DNA of 64,000 bases from Cardinalis cardinalis (GCA_014549065.1 JACDOX010000115.1:496001-560000), one strand, 5' to 3'; positions 1-13,875 are shown, counted from the first letter of the stretch. Translations and numbers: made by a program. Notes: generated by a model from the sequence alone, not told the origin.

Positions 1-3000
1 ATAAAGCAAATAGCAATCAAAGAATCCACAAAGATGTGATGCCAAGGGTGTTTGTTTCTTCTGGGTTGAAAATATCAGTTGTCNAGTAGAAAGGCAGCAG
101 CAGAACCACTGATTAGCTCAAGTAAATGTTAATACAAAACTCTAGGTCACTTCAAATTCTGTATATAGCTAGAGAACAATCTTTCACAAGTGTCCTGGGG
201 ATTTTTCACCATTTTTATTACTATGCTGCTACACAACTTCTCCTGAAAAGGGAATGTACCTCTTAATGTGTAATATGACACTACTTTTTTTCCAGCGACA
301 CAGTCTTTAAGAAATTTCCCCCAACCACCACTCTCCTGTACATACACAAAGGTGCAGTAGTTCACAACGCACTCAAATTTACCGCTTCAACAGGTGACCC
401 AAACGGTCCAAATTAAAAACTAACTTTGTCAAGAATCATTTCTAACCATATTGATTTCTGTGCCCAGGTTACAGCACATCCCACTGACGGTTTTGATCAC
501 AAAACTGGAGAGAGGTGAGCAGGGGCAGAGGCAGGAATGATGAGCCCACAGGTAGAGGAAGGGGAAATGGCTTAAANGGCTCTGTCAAGAAAAATGCAAT
601 GTTAATTTGCAGCCTTAGTGTAAGGGAGGTTTGTGGGTGGGTATGGGTGTGTCGCAGAATTCAGTGCTGGTAAAACCCCACAGGTCACTGCAGCCATGCA
701 AGGAACATACTTGGGATTACATGAATCAAAAAGTGGAGGAAATGGGGGAAAGCAAAGCNCCACTTTTTAGAAAACTACTCAAAAATTATCTACTATTAAT
801 TGTGTAAACCACCTAGCCTAACAGACAGAAAAGTCTGTATGTGTCAATATCGTTATCAGTAAAGATGAAGATTTGGGCTAAATCCTAATCCTGAGAANGA
901 GGAACTGATCAGCCTGGGGGAAAAGAGTGACCTGTGGTTCTCAGCAATACTTATCTGAGAAATGAGAAAGATACACCTGGATTGAAACCTTTGGTAGGGA
1001 CCAGCCATGACAGGCACTCTGAACAAGAGAATAAAATACTGTTTTGAGTTGGAGCAGAGTAGGAGCCAGGTTTGAATTTTATCCCCAGATCTAAACTGAC
1101 CCACGGCATGACTCTGAACTCACTTCATCTCTTCATTTTCCTATTTAGCATTTGCCTTTCATCTCTATTTAGGTGACAAATCCTTTGGGCCAGGAAATCT
1201 GCAAATGGATGTGTGTATGTGTGCACTACCGAAAAATACACTGTGATTTTGACGTATTAATTATCTGCATGACTTTTTTAGTCCTTTTTCTCCCGTTGTA
1301 CTAGGTACTGTGCAAGCTGAGGTAGAAAAGAGTTATTTCTCCAGAGGTTATTAAAATACAGAGTATGTTCATGTCAGACCCACAAGCAAGTTATTACTGC
1401 ACAGTGAGTAGCCTACACCAGCTGAGGCATAGTACTTGTTCATAGAGGTACTCTTAGCCAGGAACACGTGGAAGATAATTCTTTTTAGCCCAGTCCACAG
1501 TGAAAAGGGATTGACAAAATCAAATTACATGGTGTTTTCTACCATCTGACAGTACATACAGACAGTCACTGTGGCTCAGGCAGTGGGAAGTAACTGGTTA
1601 AACCATGGTAAATTACACAGAATCTCTGAGCCCTTGGAGAAGAGAGAATGATGGATACAAACAGACAGGGGACTGGTAAGAACGTTAGATCCACACAAAT
1701 AAATAATAGGTTCCTTGGCCGAAGTGCGGCTTTGTGACAACAAATGAAGTCATGTAGAAGAGTTCTGCAGGTNGCACAATAAATTAAAGGATATTTTTTA
1801 CATAAAAGTAAGTATTTCTTGAAAAATGTTTATATGTATCTTGTAGAATATTCCCAAAGCATCCAAAACTTTGACCGATGTGGAAAAATGAATTACCTTC
1901 TAATTTTGCTTCAACAACATAGCATGTGGAAAAGGGCAGTATCTCCAGATTCTGACTAGTGCCCATGACTAACAACTCCTACAACAGCAGCATCAGATTA
2001 TTACTGATAACCTTTTGTATCAGTACCAGGGAAGCTATCAAGATTCTGACTGCAGCTGGATGACGTACAGTGAAATTTGGTCATGAACTGATTCTATTCT
2101 ATAACAATTATTCAGCTAGAGGGATAGAATCTGATTTTTCATTTACTTCCACCCCTTGCACATAGATGTGTGCTGGTGCTGGCTCCTCATTTATCCTAAT
2201 GATGTAAGCTCTCTTTTTTGAAGANCATACTGGTTGAGGTTTAGTTGATATCCATGGTGTTTTGCATGGAAGAAGTCTCTGTCCTTTCAGGCCTTTTCTA
2301 TGGCAAGTTGAAGTGCTGGTTGCTTGTAGGAATGCTGATTAGTGCTATTATAACTTCATGTACCTGTTGAGGCAATGAAACTCCCCAGGCATTAGCTGCT
2401 ATTTACCCATCTTATTTGTTATGCTGACATTTTTATGCTTCTTTCAGGAATGATCAATCCAACATATTGGGAATGCAAAAGGTGAAGGATGCTGTTGTAT
2501 TGCTTTTAACAGCAGAGTTTCTTGGTTGCTTGCCATGAGTGAGGGGTGAACCCTGAAACACAAAGGTTTGGTTCAGCTGAACCGATTTAAACTATCCGTG
2601 TGTGAAACTTACCTGCCACCCTTCAGCTTGTTACTTTCACAAAACAATACTGTAATTACTGATTCCACAAGCAACACAACAACAGCTGTTCTTGTGATAT
2701 TTTAATACCACCGGAATTAGGAGACCTAAGAAATTCAGAGGTATATGACAGTTTTGAAAATATCTGTTTCAGTATGAGTTTATTCCAAAATGAAATTGTT
2801 TTTGCCATCCCTAGGCAAAAAAGGCATGGACTAAACACTGAAGAAAAAACTGGTGCGGGACCATGATGGTCAGGTTTATTCAATTCAGAAGTTAAGCTAT
2901 TCCTTAAAGAAAATCTGTGTTTCTTTGAAACAGTACCCAGAGAAGTTTAGGAATAGCTACCATGGTAGTTGACTGGAAAATCAAATTTCCAGAATAGTTC

Positions 3001-4970
3001 TGAAAATAAATTTTTATCTTCAACCTTGACAAAAAGACAGAAGTTCTAGTTTGCTCAGAGGAACTGCANAATTAATGAAAAAATACAACTACTTCAAGGA
3101 TAAACCAAAAATGCTATTACTATTTTCTAATTACTATCATTCCCTGACTTACACTACTGAAATGGGGAAAGACAGACAGTCAAGAAACCATAAAACTGCA
3201 AGAATTTGCAGTATCAGGTTCCCTACTTGGGAAGCAGCTGAGAGGTTCAGACAGCAAGCTAAGAAAAAACAGGCAGATTTCATAATGTTTCCACAAAATC
3301 AGCAAGCTCTGATTCACATTTTGCTTCTTTGTTCTTTTGTATCTCGCAGTGGGAATCTTTTTCACCCTAAAATATCTATGGAGTAGGCAGAAATGGAGTA
3401 GTTCCTTCCTCATGTGGCTTATGAAGGAACCAATCAAACCATCTGCTGCTTTTCTTCATCATTTCTAGAAGGGGCTAAAACATGTAACAAACTCAAATTA
3501 GAACAAGGCATTCAGATTCATTGGAATAATCTCCTCCTACAATTTTGGGGGCCTCACTGGAAGAAGGACATTGACAAAGAACAAAACTATTCAGCAATTG
3601 TGAACAAATACGCTACGCAGGGCTGCATGCAATCACTGGGATCCTTTGGGCAAACCACTCTTCCAGTGGCCAAGCAGACCAGGATGAATCGACAGAAAAT
3701 AGGAAACTGGNTTGTGCTATCCTGTTTCTTAGGTATCTGCAACAGACTAGGACTAGGAAGACACCAAGGCTGTTTCAGTGCTGTGAGAAGCACATCTTGC
3801 TTGAAGAATGGTAAAATGTGACGTTATCTCAACCCTTACAATTGCCTGGCTAATCCTTGATCACTGCATAGAGATCTACAGGACTGGGCTTAAAGACTTG
3901 AAAGATGNGTCATTCAAGCTTGAGAAAGCAAGGCTCCGAATCCTTAGCGAAAAACAAAAAAAAAAAACAAACAGAAAAAGGGGAAGAAACATTTTCTTAG
4001 ACTGAAGTTTCCTCTTTAAAAATTCAGAGTAAGGTCCCTCTTTATTTTTGGAAGAATCTGGGCAAACTCTGAAGTGTGGAGTCACAAAGTGAGACATTCA
4101 GATTGTTTGTAGATACTACAGCTTGTGGTGAACCAGAAGTGGCTGTTTACTCTTTAAATCCCACGTAGACATCTTCTATTGTTTGGAAATAGTATTTAAT
4201 CTAAATAGCTTGGAGAATATCATCATATATTCCTAGCTCACACTGCATCTCCTTTTTGTNCTGGTGACTGAGACTCATGGACATTTTGGTCACAGTTGGA
4301 AGGGTTTGGGCATTCCACAGAGATTGCAGAGGCAGAAGTTGCCACTTGGGGTCTTTGTTCTGGCTAATTCTTGTCAGCCCATGGGCAGGAAAGCTTNCTT
4401 AAGAAAACAGCCACAGACACGACAGGCATTGAGACAGTANGCTTTACCTTGAGTACTCATTCTGATTTCCAACACAAGATTGGTTCAAGAGCTGCAAACA
4501 ATGTTTGTCTCCTTTCCAGTCTTGGAGTCTTAGACTTATGAACATTCAGGTCTTCTTTGAACCTTCTTATATTCTCCACCTCACAGCAGGGAAGTTGTTT
4601 TCAGCCAATCTTGATCAATTTTCACAACCCTACCTGAGCCTTTCACTCAGCTAATGTATCAGATATACAGGACTCTTCACTGGCTAATGATGTGATCTAA
4701 TCTGCTAATTCCATTATCATTATGGCTGACAATAGAAGAGGACTGAGGAAGAAAAGCATCATCCTGAAAATATCTCTCAAAAATGAAAGTTTTCTTCACA
4801 CAGCTATGGACTTCAAATTGTGAACCACAAATTTATATTATTGATCAGAAGATAAATATCTTATGCATTTTTTATGGAGAACACAACAGTTCCTGCACTA
4901 ACTTTTCTTTTTTAACAAAAATACAGAAGTCCTTCTTGGATATTAATAATTCCACCCTGTCTGATAAAAT
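1..4970. other. upstream non-coding DNA
   Basis: I see no gene or recognisable repeat family here. The DNA is AT-rich and CpG-poor, with scattered single Ns. The open frames are short, mostly lack family resemblance and often start at non-ATG codons. CAGGTG/CACCTG E-boxes occur at 391-396 and 974-979. Confidence 0.7.
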
Positions 4971-4980
4971 AAAAATTAAA

Positions 4981-5053
4981 ATAAAATAAAATAAAATAAA
5001 ATAAAATAAAATAAAATAAAATAAAATAAAATAAAATAAAATAAAATAAAATA
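4981..5053. repeat. (ATAAA)n pentanucleotide microsatellite
   Basis: There are fourteen pure ATAAA units from 4981 to 5050 plus a partial unit, preceded by an A-rich degenerate lead-in from about 4966. The repeat is likely polymorphic in length. It sits about 240 bases upstream of a CR1-like scrap. Confidence 0.95.
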
Positions 5054-5294
5054 ATAAAGCCGCTAATCAGAATAAGACGCAACTAGGAATGAATAATGCC
5101 CAAGGAGACCTCAGGGCTAGAGTGGGCAGTGAATCAACAATGCAATATGGCAGGGAACAAGAAAGCCTGCAAATGTGGTCTGTCATAAAGAGAGATAGAC
5201 TGTGTCCAGAAAGGTCCCATGGGAATGCTCTGCAAATATTCACTGAGTTNCTGACCTGTCATTGCTGAAAAAAAAGAAGAAAATNATGAGGGAA

Positions 5295-5370
5295 CCAGGG
5301 GAAGTTCAAAGAAGAGCAACCAGAATGATCTCCAGGCTGGAAAAACTCAGCTATGGAAAGACTAAAGTAG
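5295..5370 (+). mobile_element. CR1 LINE fragment (truncated)
   Basis: The stretch GTTCAAAGAAGAGCAACCAG followed by a clipped ATGATC...GGCTGGAAAA...CTATGGAAAG matches the late ORF2/3' region of avian CR1 LINEs as I recall it, in plus orientation. Only a short, diverged piece remains. Its 3' end and terminal octamer repeats are missing. Confidence 0.5.
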
Positions 5371-7289
5371 CCAGATAGTGGTAGTGGTACCTAAGTGGNT
5401 TTTCAGGATGATTTGCTTGTGTTCACAAATATATGCAAAGCAGAATGCAGCTTCTTTATACTGCTTTGCCTTTTGTAGTATCATACAGAGTCCTTAAAAT
5501 AATTAATTCTGCCAACACAGTGGCTGTGGGAAATAGCTTGAAGGCTTTCTTAAGGAGCCTGTTGTCCACAAAAATCAGACTCNTTACCTGGTGTGCAACA
5601 AGCCAATAATTATACACTCAAGAGAGACATTGATTATTTATTTCACAGTTGCACAAGCCTGGGTGCTTTGTGGTATTCCACAAATCAAGCGCACCAGCTA
5701 TCAAATTTTTACTATTTATACATTTCAGCAAACAAAGGAGTTAGTGTTCATTGGTGACATGTTACATAGTTCTCTATTAGTTACCATCCTATCTTCTACT
5801 GGTTAATGATTCTCTTGCTTCTCATGCTAATTAATCTTTACGCTCAATCTTTCTCTTGAGTTGTTGGGTTTCTTGGGTCGATGATCCATGAGTCGGCGGT
5901 CATGATCTCTCCCTGCCAGAATTACCTTTTACCCAGTTGGAGCTGATTTCAGCACAATTGCTGAGTTATCTTTATTAGTTTCTTCCTTACCTTGGGAGTT
6001 CTGCCAGTTGTCCTTGTGGCCGGCAAATTCTGCACTCTTTGTGTCCACTAATGGAACATCCTTCTTCCCAAGCTCTGGTAACCTTCCCCTAGGTCCAAGA
6101 TCACTGAAGCATGTCAGGCCCTTACCCTTAACAAGGCAATTCTACCAACAAGTAATTTGCTTTTCTAACACCTGGACATCACTTAGAGCATGATTGTTAG
6201 CTGTGTTTCAGGGATTGAATCTCCCTTCTTGTTGACCAGTCTTGAGAGTACACAAAGATCAAACATTAAACATCCTTCCTTAAGAAAATTTTACATATTC
6301 NACATTTTACAAGNCCAGCACCAGTTTCAGCTGTGCTGTGAAGATGATGCTACAGCACTGAGCACAAGCAGCAAGATTGCTACCTGAATTCCTGGTGCTC
6401 AGGGTATTTAAATTAAACTNAAAGCCTTGAAATAGTCCAAAAACAGGACACAAAGATGGCTTAGAGCCAGCACAGACCCATCCTTAAGACATACAGCATG
6501 TAGAAATTGTGATAGGTGGATAGGAGCAAGGGAAGAAAAAAGGAAGAGAAAAATAAAAAAACCCAGGATGACTTTAGATTTACTGGCAGGGAAAAAAATC
6601 ATAAAGGTCAAACCTAAGACGGTGGAGATGCGAGAGGCAAATGGCAGAAAGCTTCACTTCTTCCAACATTTCCNATGAATCTTAAGGGGACACCGTGCAG
6701 CTGGAGCGGACTCTTGTCAGGTAAATAATAAACTGGCAGGCAATTTCCATCTTGTANTTTAAAAAACAGATTGAGAAAATGCAAAGCCTTATTTCAGGCT
6801 GTATTTAGGCATTTGGGGGAGTGTGGGGGGGAGAGACTGTACAAAATGCATGTGTGCAGAGGGCTCCACGAGTCCCGCAAGCAAAAGCTGAGATTTCAGT
6901 TTGTTCTGCATTAAAATTAGTCATAACCTCCTGAGTGGGGAGCCCTCTGGGAAGAGAGGGACCAAGCAAAGGCAGGCACCTGGAAAATCCCCCTCCGCTG
7001 CTTTCCACTCACATAGAAACCGCTACATGCGACCACGAAGTGTCATCTCCATTAATAATTCACCGAAATATCTTGATTCATCAAGTCCAGGAACTTCCTG
7101 GGAAGTGTGGGAAAAGACCAGCGGGGCATCTCAGATGTCGAGAGAAGGACTTAAGACCAGCTCGGAGGATGAGAAGCCGCACAGCACAAACACAGAGTTC
7201 ACAACAGAGGAGCGTGCCTCTGCCTCCTCTTTATCCCCCCTCCCCTGATTTTATTCCGCTTTAGCTATCGCTACCAAACGATTGGGAAG
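5371..7289. other. upstream flank of the CDH6 promoter
   Basis: No gene is recognised. CpG content starts to rise from about 6830. A G-rich run lies at 6813-6832. A purine-rich stretch lies near 6530-6560. Conserved promoter-proximal elements may lie in 6840-7100, but I cannot show this from one sequence. Confidence 0.5.
6977..6982. promoter_or_regulatory. CACCTG E-box upstream of the CDH6 promoter
   Basis: A canonical Snail-type E-box CACCTG lies about 770 bases upstream of the predicted start. Chick cadherin-6B is a known direct target of Snail2 repression in neural crest through E-boxes of this type. Whether this particular site is one of those used is not known from sequence. Six-base sites also occur often by chance, with others at 391-396 (CAGGTG) and 974-979 (CACCTG). 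Confidence 0.3.
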
Positions 7290-7569
7290 AAGCTGGCTGC
7301 TCTCCACCTCAAGCGCGGAGCTGCTCTCGGGGGGGAAGGGGGGCTCGCTGGCACAACCCTCCCCCTCTGCCCTCCCACCGCATTCAGTTGCAAATCCCTG
7401 CCCGCCCGGAGGAATCGGCTCCGCGCCCGCTCCGCGCCCCCCCGGCCCCAGTGCGGCAGCCCCGGCAGCCCCGGCAGCCGCAGCACCGGCGCCAGGGGTG
7501 CGGGTGCGCGTATGTGCGGCTGTATGTGCGCGCCTGCCAGGGAGCCAAGCCGAGAGGGAGGAGTTTGGC

Positions 7570-7639
7570 NNNNNNNNNNNNNNNNNNNNNNNNNNNNNNN
7601 NNNNNNNNNNNNNNNNNNNNNNNNNNNNNNNNNNNNNNN
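7570..7639. other. assembly gap (70 N)
   Basis: Seventy consecutive N sit in the GC-rich promoter. The gap is followed immediately by eight T. Promoter elements just upstream of the CCAAT box are therefore unknown. Confidence 0.99.
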
Positions 7640-7672
7640 TTTTTTTTATTAATCAGGAGCAGTGAATGGAAA

Positions 7673-7727
7673 CCAATCAGATAGAGAGCCCCCTCGGCTC
7701 GGGCTGCCTGCATGCCAGAGTTAAAAA
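7673..7727 (+). promoter_or_regulatory. CCAAT box and TATA-like element
   Basis: A CCAAT box sits at 7673-7677 within AACCAATCAG. A TTAAAAA element follows at 7721-7727, about 45 bases downstream. That spacing suits a focused promoter, with initiation expected about 30 bases further on, near 7750-7760. Both lie between the assembly gap and the putative exon 1 donor. The start site is not directly visible. Confidence 0.5.
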
Positions 7728-7754
7728 GTGCTGCTGGCCAAGCGGGAGCCCTAG

Positions 7755-7843
7755 TGCGAGGCGGGGAAGCTGAGCGGCGGGAGAAGGGGCCGGGGAGCTG
7801 CGCCGACCCGGGCGAGGCTCGGCCGCGTCGTCCCTGCGTGCCG
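7755..7843 (+). other. CDH6: putative CDH6 exon 1 (non-coding leader)
   Basis: The stretch ends at a strong donor (GCCG|GTAAGG, boundary 7843/7844) inside the CpG island. The 5' edge is a guess from the TATA-like element about 30 bases upstream. It has no useful ATG frame of its own, and CDH6 orthologues are known to begin with a non-coding exon far upstream of the ATG exon. A second donor-like site (GAG|GTGGTGAGAG region, about 8205-8215) could serve as an alternative. Confidence 0.5.
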
Positions 7844-8230
7844 GTAAGGAGATGCGGCTCTGCACCTCTGGAGGGGCAAGTTCTAGCTCTCACCAGCCAG
7901 CCGCCTTCTGCTTTTTATTTTTTTTTTCCCTTTCTTTCTTATAATTATTTCTGCCGTGCTTATTGGGAATGCTAATTAGGGGGGGCGAAGAGGAGGGGGA
8001 CAGCACTTATTTTGCAAAGTTGGCAGCTGCCTTGCGGAGGGCTGTGCCCCCGCCGCCGCGCCGGGGTGACCCCCCCGGGGCTCCGCGCCCTGCCCGACGC
8101 TCAGGGGCGTGTGGGGACCACGTTTGCTGGCGTTGCCAGTCAAGCGAAGGGATGCGGCGTTTTCCTGGGGATTGTCATCGCCAGCAACACACTTCGGGCG
8201 AGGAGAGGTGGTGAGAGCGGGAGAAAGGGT

Positions 8231-11200
8231 TGTGTGTGCTTGGAAGAGAATAACAGTAATAATTAGTAATAGCAACAGCAAAAGGATGAATAACTAGAAC
8301 ATAATAATATTTAAAGTCTGTTTCTTGATACTGCCTAGTTGCTTTGAAATGAATACAGGGCAAAGCCCTTCGAATCATGAGCGAAATCCGAGGCAAAGTG
8401 CAGAACTGAATGTAGAGCACAGTTGAATTGAGGCGCTCCCTCAGTGAAAAGAAGGGGGCAGAGCGAGCAGATCGGGGGACGTTACAGGAATTGACAAATG
8501 TGAAGTCTTTTATTTGATAAAAGAACGGGTTGAGGAGTGCTGGAGGAGGTGGAAGTAAGAGGGTAGGCGTATAGGCATTTTTACAGGAAAGAANTTGGGT
8601 AATTGCAGAAAGCAAGCACTGAATTTGGTGGTGTAGTAAATGTTTCTAAGGAGCTGGTAACATACTTTCTGTGTCAGCTAGGTTGAACTATTTATGTATT
8701 CATACGTATGTAACACCTACTTACATGCACGCACNGGGAAAACAGTTTGCATACTACATCTGTATATTCTTATGCAGAAGGTCGAGTCAAGAGATAAGCA
8801 ATAGCAGTAGAGGTCAGTGGCTGTGGAAAGGAGTCCTGTCACTGCTGCAATAAAATCCATATTTTACGGAGAGTTAAATGCAGTACTTTTTAAGTGCAAG
8901 TGGATGGTCACCTAAGTAACTCCTGANGACATTCAAGGTTCGAGAAGTTTAACGACCGAAATTACTCCCAGAACGGTGGCACAGCTACTACTTTTATACA
9001 AATTGAGAAGATAGGGCACCTTTTCCCTTTTACTTGTATGTGTTTTGGGATTTTAAAGTTCTGTTAGCCGTGCATGAGAGATTGAGTAGCACAGATTACT
9101 TACAGAGTGTAAGGTCAGTCCTTTCTCCAAATTTACTGTTCCGCTAGCACAGCTGGAATAAGAGTATAGTTCTTGTCTATTCAGGAATCTCTGAGGATGG
9201 AATGTACCTCATGGGCTACATGGATGAACATTTATGCAAGGAGAACATTTCAATCAAGAGCAAGGTTATTTCCATTCCTTTTTGTCACAGGACCGTGTGT
9301 CCTGGCATTCTAGAAATGACATAATTCCAAGGGAATAAAATTGCTTGATCGTGCAGACCTCTTTGGTTTTAATCAAAATAGACACAACTCTCCCAGTCAA
9401 GATAAAGGCTTATCTCTTGTATTTGCTGGGCTGAAATCTCTATTATGCAGACAGTTCTTTACAAAAGTACTTGGATGTTACTTAAAACATTCCATAAAAT
9501 TGATTAACATCTGTTCCTGAGCAATATAATGCTATGGGTAATGGTGCATCCCTGTTCATTTCTTTTTTTTCTAATTCCTGTTTAAAGGCAATAAGTTTGC
9601 ATGTCACAGGAGAGTCGGGTAGGGCTCCNAGGCTTGTGATCAAGATTAAGTAGATTCCTTTCTCATGGATATATACAGTTTTAAAGGCCTGGCAGCAATA
9701 ACACAATTGGATAGCTCCTTTGAAGAGCCCAAACATGCTAATAAAGATTGCANAGCTTAATCTCTTTTTTCCTCGCCTCTCAGATGTTATCTGACACAGC
9801 ACCAATAAATATATAATCTCATATGCTTCTGGCTTTCACCTGCACCATAATCTTTCTGGACATATTTCTGGTGGTTTGCAGTTGACTTTTGAGCTGAGGG
9901 AGGGAAGAGGAAAGCAGCCAGTCTTTTCAGAATAACGTAATCAGAGCAGTAATACTATTTTTTTTTCCCTGGAAGATGGCATTGATTCAGTCCTGTTGTA
10001 GCTCTCTGCAATTATCCTTTCCAGCCATTTAAGTAACTGGGGTCCCCGAAGGGACTTATTAGTCTCTCTAGGTATTTTAATTTTCACACCAGTTCACAGC
10101 TCTTGCATATCTCCATGCCAGCACTCTAAAGATTATATTTATAGATACAGTCATCATTTTCTAACCACGTTGTTCAGCTAGAAATGTGCATCTTAACTTC
10201 TGACTTCTCTCCCTCCCTTCTTCCCTTGCACAGCTCTTCCATGCAAGCAGTAACCTGCAGCTCAAGGCAGCCTTCCCTTTCATAAAGTTTGCATTTTGCC
10301 ATCTGCNGTTTCAATAATATTTAGTTGAGAGACTTCCTTCAAAGCAAAACATACACATGTTAAGAAGTGTGGAGGTTTTTTCCCCTGCTTTCTGCAGATC
10401 TCAAAACTAATGTGAACTTGATAGAAGTTATGAATGTGCCTGTGCTCTCACCAGCTGAGATCCTTCTCTAAAAGAGCAGCCCTCTTCTCAAGGGCATACT
10501 GGNTTCCTTTGGGCAGGAGCCTCCCTCCAGTCTGCTGTCCCCTCAAGTGTGCCACATCATTTTTCCTTTGACTGAAGAAGTTTTCAGCAAGCTAATATGC
10601 TGCTTATTAATAGACTACTGCAGTATTTTGGGGTTTGGAAGGAATCACTGTTCTGGTGATTGCCTGTGTGCTGTGTGGGGGTCAAGCAACATTTATCTGT
10701 TGTTAAATGAAATGGTGGTCACNGTCTTATGCTTAACTGAACTTTTCAGTGTGTCACCTTCCCTTTGTTGACTACTTTTAAATTCTATTACCTTCCTAGT
10801 GCAATCTTGCAGCATTATGGCTCAAGATGTACAGGAAATTACTTATGGATCTCCTTGGAAATGGTGGCTAATTACTAAAATAAAAGGTAGCTGAAATCTA
10901 TAAAAAAGAGTGGGTAGAATGCATTTGAAGCAGCAGGCCCCACTGTGNTGGTGCCTCACCTTACATAATGGTTACAATTCCTCTAGTGGCTCCGCTGCAA
11001 TTATACCAGAATGAAGTAGAATTGGTTTTCAGTATCTTTTGATTATCATAAGCATGTGGGAAAGGCTTTGACTTGGAAGCTGGGTGTTAGGGAGACTTTC
11101 TCATTAACCCCTTGAAGACCTAGTTACCTGCAGTAACTGTTCCTGTGTTTTCAAAGGCTTTGCAGCATTTGGGGTTTGCTTTGTTTTTCCTTTCTCTTTT

Positions 11201-13875
11201 TCCTATATAATTTCTTGGGTTTATAGCTCTTGGAAACAGGNCTGATAAACTTAGTTGTGGTTATCCTGACTGCTGTGGTGGGGCCAAATTCAGGATCTTT
11301 TCAATGTAAATCTTTAAAGTGAGTCTCCCATCCTGTGCACAAAGTGAAGAGTTCTGTGGCACACAGATCAAATCTCTTCTGCTGACTCTATGCAGGATTC
11401 AGTTTGCAGTATAAANACCATTCTCAAGTTTAAATGTGTTCTGGTTGAGATAAAAATCCAGTAGCAGCTGGTTTGCTCGTGCTGCATGCTTAGTCATGGC
11501 AGACCTTTCCAAGGGGTCTGAAAAAACTNTGCTGTGTGAGGAGAAAGGTATGGCATCTTGCCTTGTTTCATTTGGGATGAGGAGAGNTGAGAGGTAGCTT
11601 GAACGTTTAGTATTAAATACAGCTTTTAGNTGTCTTTATTGCTTAACAAAAGGTACAGGGCAGATTATTAGTCCCTGTTTTAAAACCACCCTTGAAGAAT
11701 GCATAGTTAATACAAAACATAAGCAGAAAAATCATCNTCTCTAGGTTGTGCTGTGAGTGTTGCTGCAGTGGAATTAAATGGGGAAAGTGCTNGATGAAAG
11801 CATTTTTAAAGTTTGACTGTGAGTACTTCATATCCAGTAGTGCTTTCTATGCCATAAATCTCAGCCTAAGAATCTCTCTTTGGTTCTTTCCCAGTGACTA
11901 GNTGATACGTGTTGGGAGTCCATCCAGGTTCAGGTTCCTAAGCTNCTCTGGGGCACTGCTGTGTGTCCTGATCCTGATCACCCATCAGCTACTTCCCCAT
12001 CCCATTTCAGGCAGGCTTATCCTCTTTGTATCCCTGACTATCTCTTTATTCCAGATGGGGCTGGCTGCCACCATTGTCTTCCACTTTATTTTCCTGGTTG
12101 TGCATTTGGCACTGAAAGGCCCAAACAAAGACTGTAAATATTTGAGTTTATGCTTTTGTTTGTTTGTTAGCAAGAGCATTCCCAGAAGAAAAAAGGATAA
12201 CTGAATTTCAGGAGTGTTTACAGAGTGGTGTGAATTAATGTTATTGGTCGATACATCCAGTCTTGCGGAGATGCCTGGTCCTTGAGTATTTTTCTCTCTC
12301 AAAACAAACCAGAAAGGATAGTTCCCTCTGCAGCTGCAACCCTCTGAGCCCAGTGAGGATCAATGCTGATGGGGAAGGGTGAGGGGAGCCTGTGAGCCCT
12401 GTCAGGATGAAAAATGCTCAACTGGCATGGTGTCCTTCCNGAGTTAGGATGTTTGATCTCCAAAAAAAATCTTTAAGCAAAGAAGTGATTGCTTAACTGT
12501 GATGGTGCCAGAGCATCACTTGATAGCACCANGCTGAAACATCCAAGATAGGGTGATACTGCATTATCTTTCTTCACACCCAGCCACAAGACACCCTCTC
12601 CATACCCTCCTCTGCACCAGGTGCATAGACAAAAAGTGCATATACATTTCCATCTGGTCTCATTTGAGAACACTGCCAGCCTTGCTATGTTTTAAGTAAC
12701 CTGTTCAATAATGGCCTTATTCTGGCATTGTGGGCAAATATTTTATGGGTTAATTAGACTGTCTTGTCAGGATATGCNTATATATTTATATGTAGTCAGA
12801 AAATTCTAGCCAGAATGTGACTATTAGATTTCATTTNCAACATAAATACCCATCATAACCCCTCAGCTCTTCCCTAGTGACACACCGCAATGCACAGAAG
12901 AGAGCACTTTATGAATGAGATCCGTCCTGTACTAACTGGGTACCGTAATTCCTCTCAGCTAAACTAATTTCATTNTCATGCTGTAATGTTTACAGCTGCC
13001 TCTGAGATAACAGGTGGTGTATCTTTCCAGCATTCCCACTTCTGCATCTAATCGCAGCGTCAGAGCAGGAGGACCTAGGAGAAGGGTCAGCAGGAATTGA
13101 AAATTAGCACAAAAATTAAACACTAGTCAAGTTTCCCCAGGTACTGCAGGTTCGTGCCTGTCTGGTGGAAAGCAGAGCTGCCTGTTGCCTCATTACAATT
13201 GTCAGCTAATAGCTTCTATAAGCACAAAGGCTGCTTAATCAACACAATCATTACCATGTAGCTCTGCTTTGTTGTGAGGGTAACACCAAACTCAAAGAGA
13301 ATACTTGCCTCTGATGGTAACTCCACTTAGCATTGAAGGTCATGGTGATCCAGACTTGCATGAGAGGCCATGGAGTGGTGGGAGAACCACTTGTGCCCGT
13401 GGGCCCCAGCTGGGTGCTGGCACTGCGGCACTGGGGCCAGCCTTAGTACTGACAGGCTCACTCCAGGGAAAACCCTCTCTCTTAGAAAGATGTCTCCTCC
13501 TCCCTCATCCTCTTAGCTCCAATACCATAGGAAAAATAATTAAAAGCACAGTTGCTTTTAGTTTTGCCCTGAGGACTCAGGTGAAATCTGTTTCCTCACT
13601 GAATTGATTCACTTTGAGTGCCTGGTGCTTTGTAACTTTAGAGTGTCATTAGTCTGGCAATCATTGTTTGACACAAGTATCTTCNTGGAGAAAAGTAAAA
13701 TTATATAGCTTATTGTAGTCTGCAAAAAATCCCCACAAGAACCCACAGATACTCTGTGCACATTTGGTAGTCTCACTTCAAGTAAGGGACAAGGTGTAGT
13801 TCATTGACATGAGGCCTTCACTCAAAAGCTGTTCAAGTATTCCAGAATTCCACATCTTCACCACATGGCCCCACT
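8231..13875. other. intron 1 segment, no gene seen
   Basis: AT-rich sequence with frequent single Ns, especially 11.2-13.0 kb. I see no coding exon or clear repeat. Stretches around 9690-9790, 9960-10200 and 13150-13270 have few simple repeats and several AATTA/ATTA cores, and would be my first guesses for conserved non-coding DNA. This is weak evidence. Confidence 0.5.

Larger units (their letters stand above)
7290..8230. promoter_or_regulatory. CpG-rich promoter island of CDH6
   Basis: GC content and CpG density rise sharply against the AT-rich flanks, from about 7290 to about 8230, and the island is interrupted by a 70-base assembly gap. It contains runs such as the Pro/Ala-coding CCCCGGCAGCC repeats near 7440-7490 and CGCCGCCGCGCC near 8050. 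It is the strongest island in the window and carries a CCAAT box, a TATA-like element and a consensus splice donor on the plus strand. It lies about 51.6 kb upstream of the CDH6 coding exon. It most likely holds the main CDH6 promoter. No other gene is visible within the window that it could serve, although a divergent minus-strand transcript cannot be excluded. Confidence 0.75.

Noticed and set aside
7384..7893. 169-residue minus-strand frame through the promoter
   Set aside because: It runs through the 70-base N gap, and its Arg/Ala/Pro composition reflects the CpG island.
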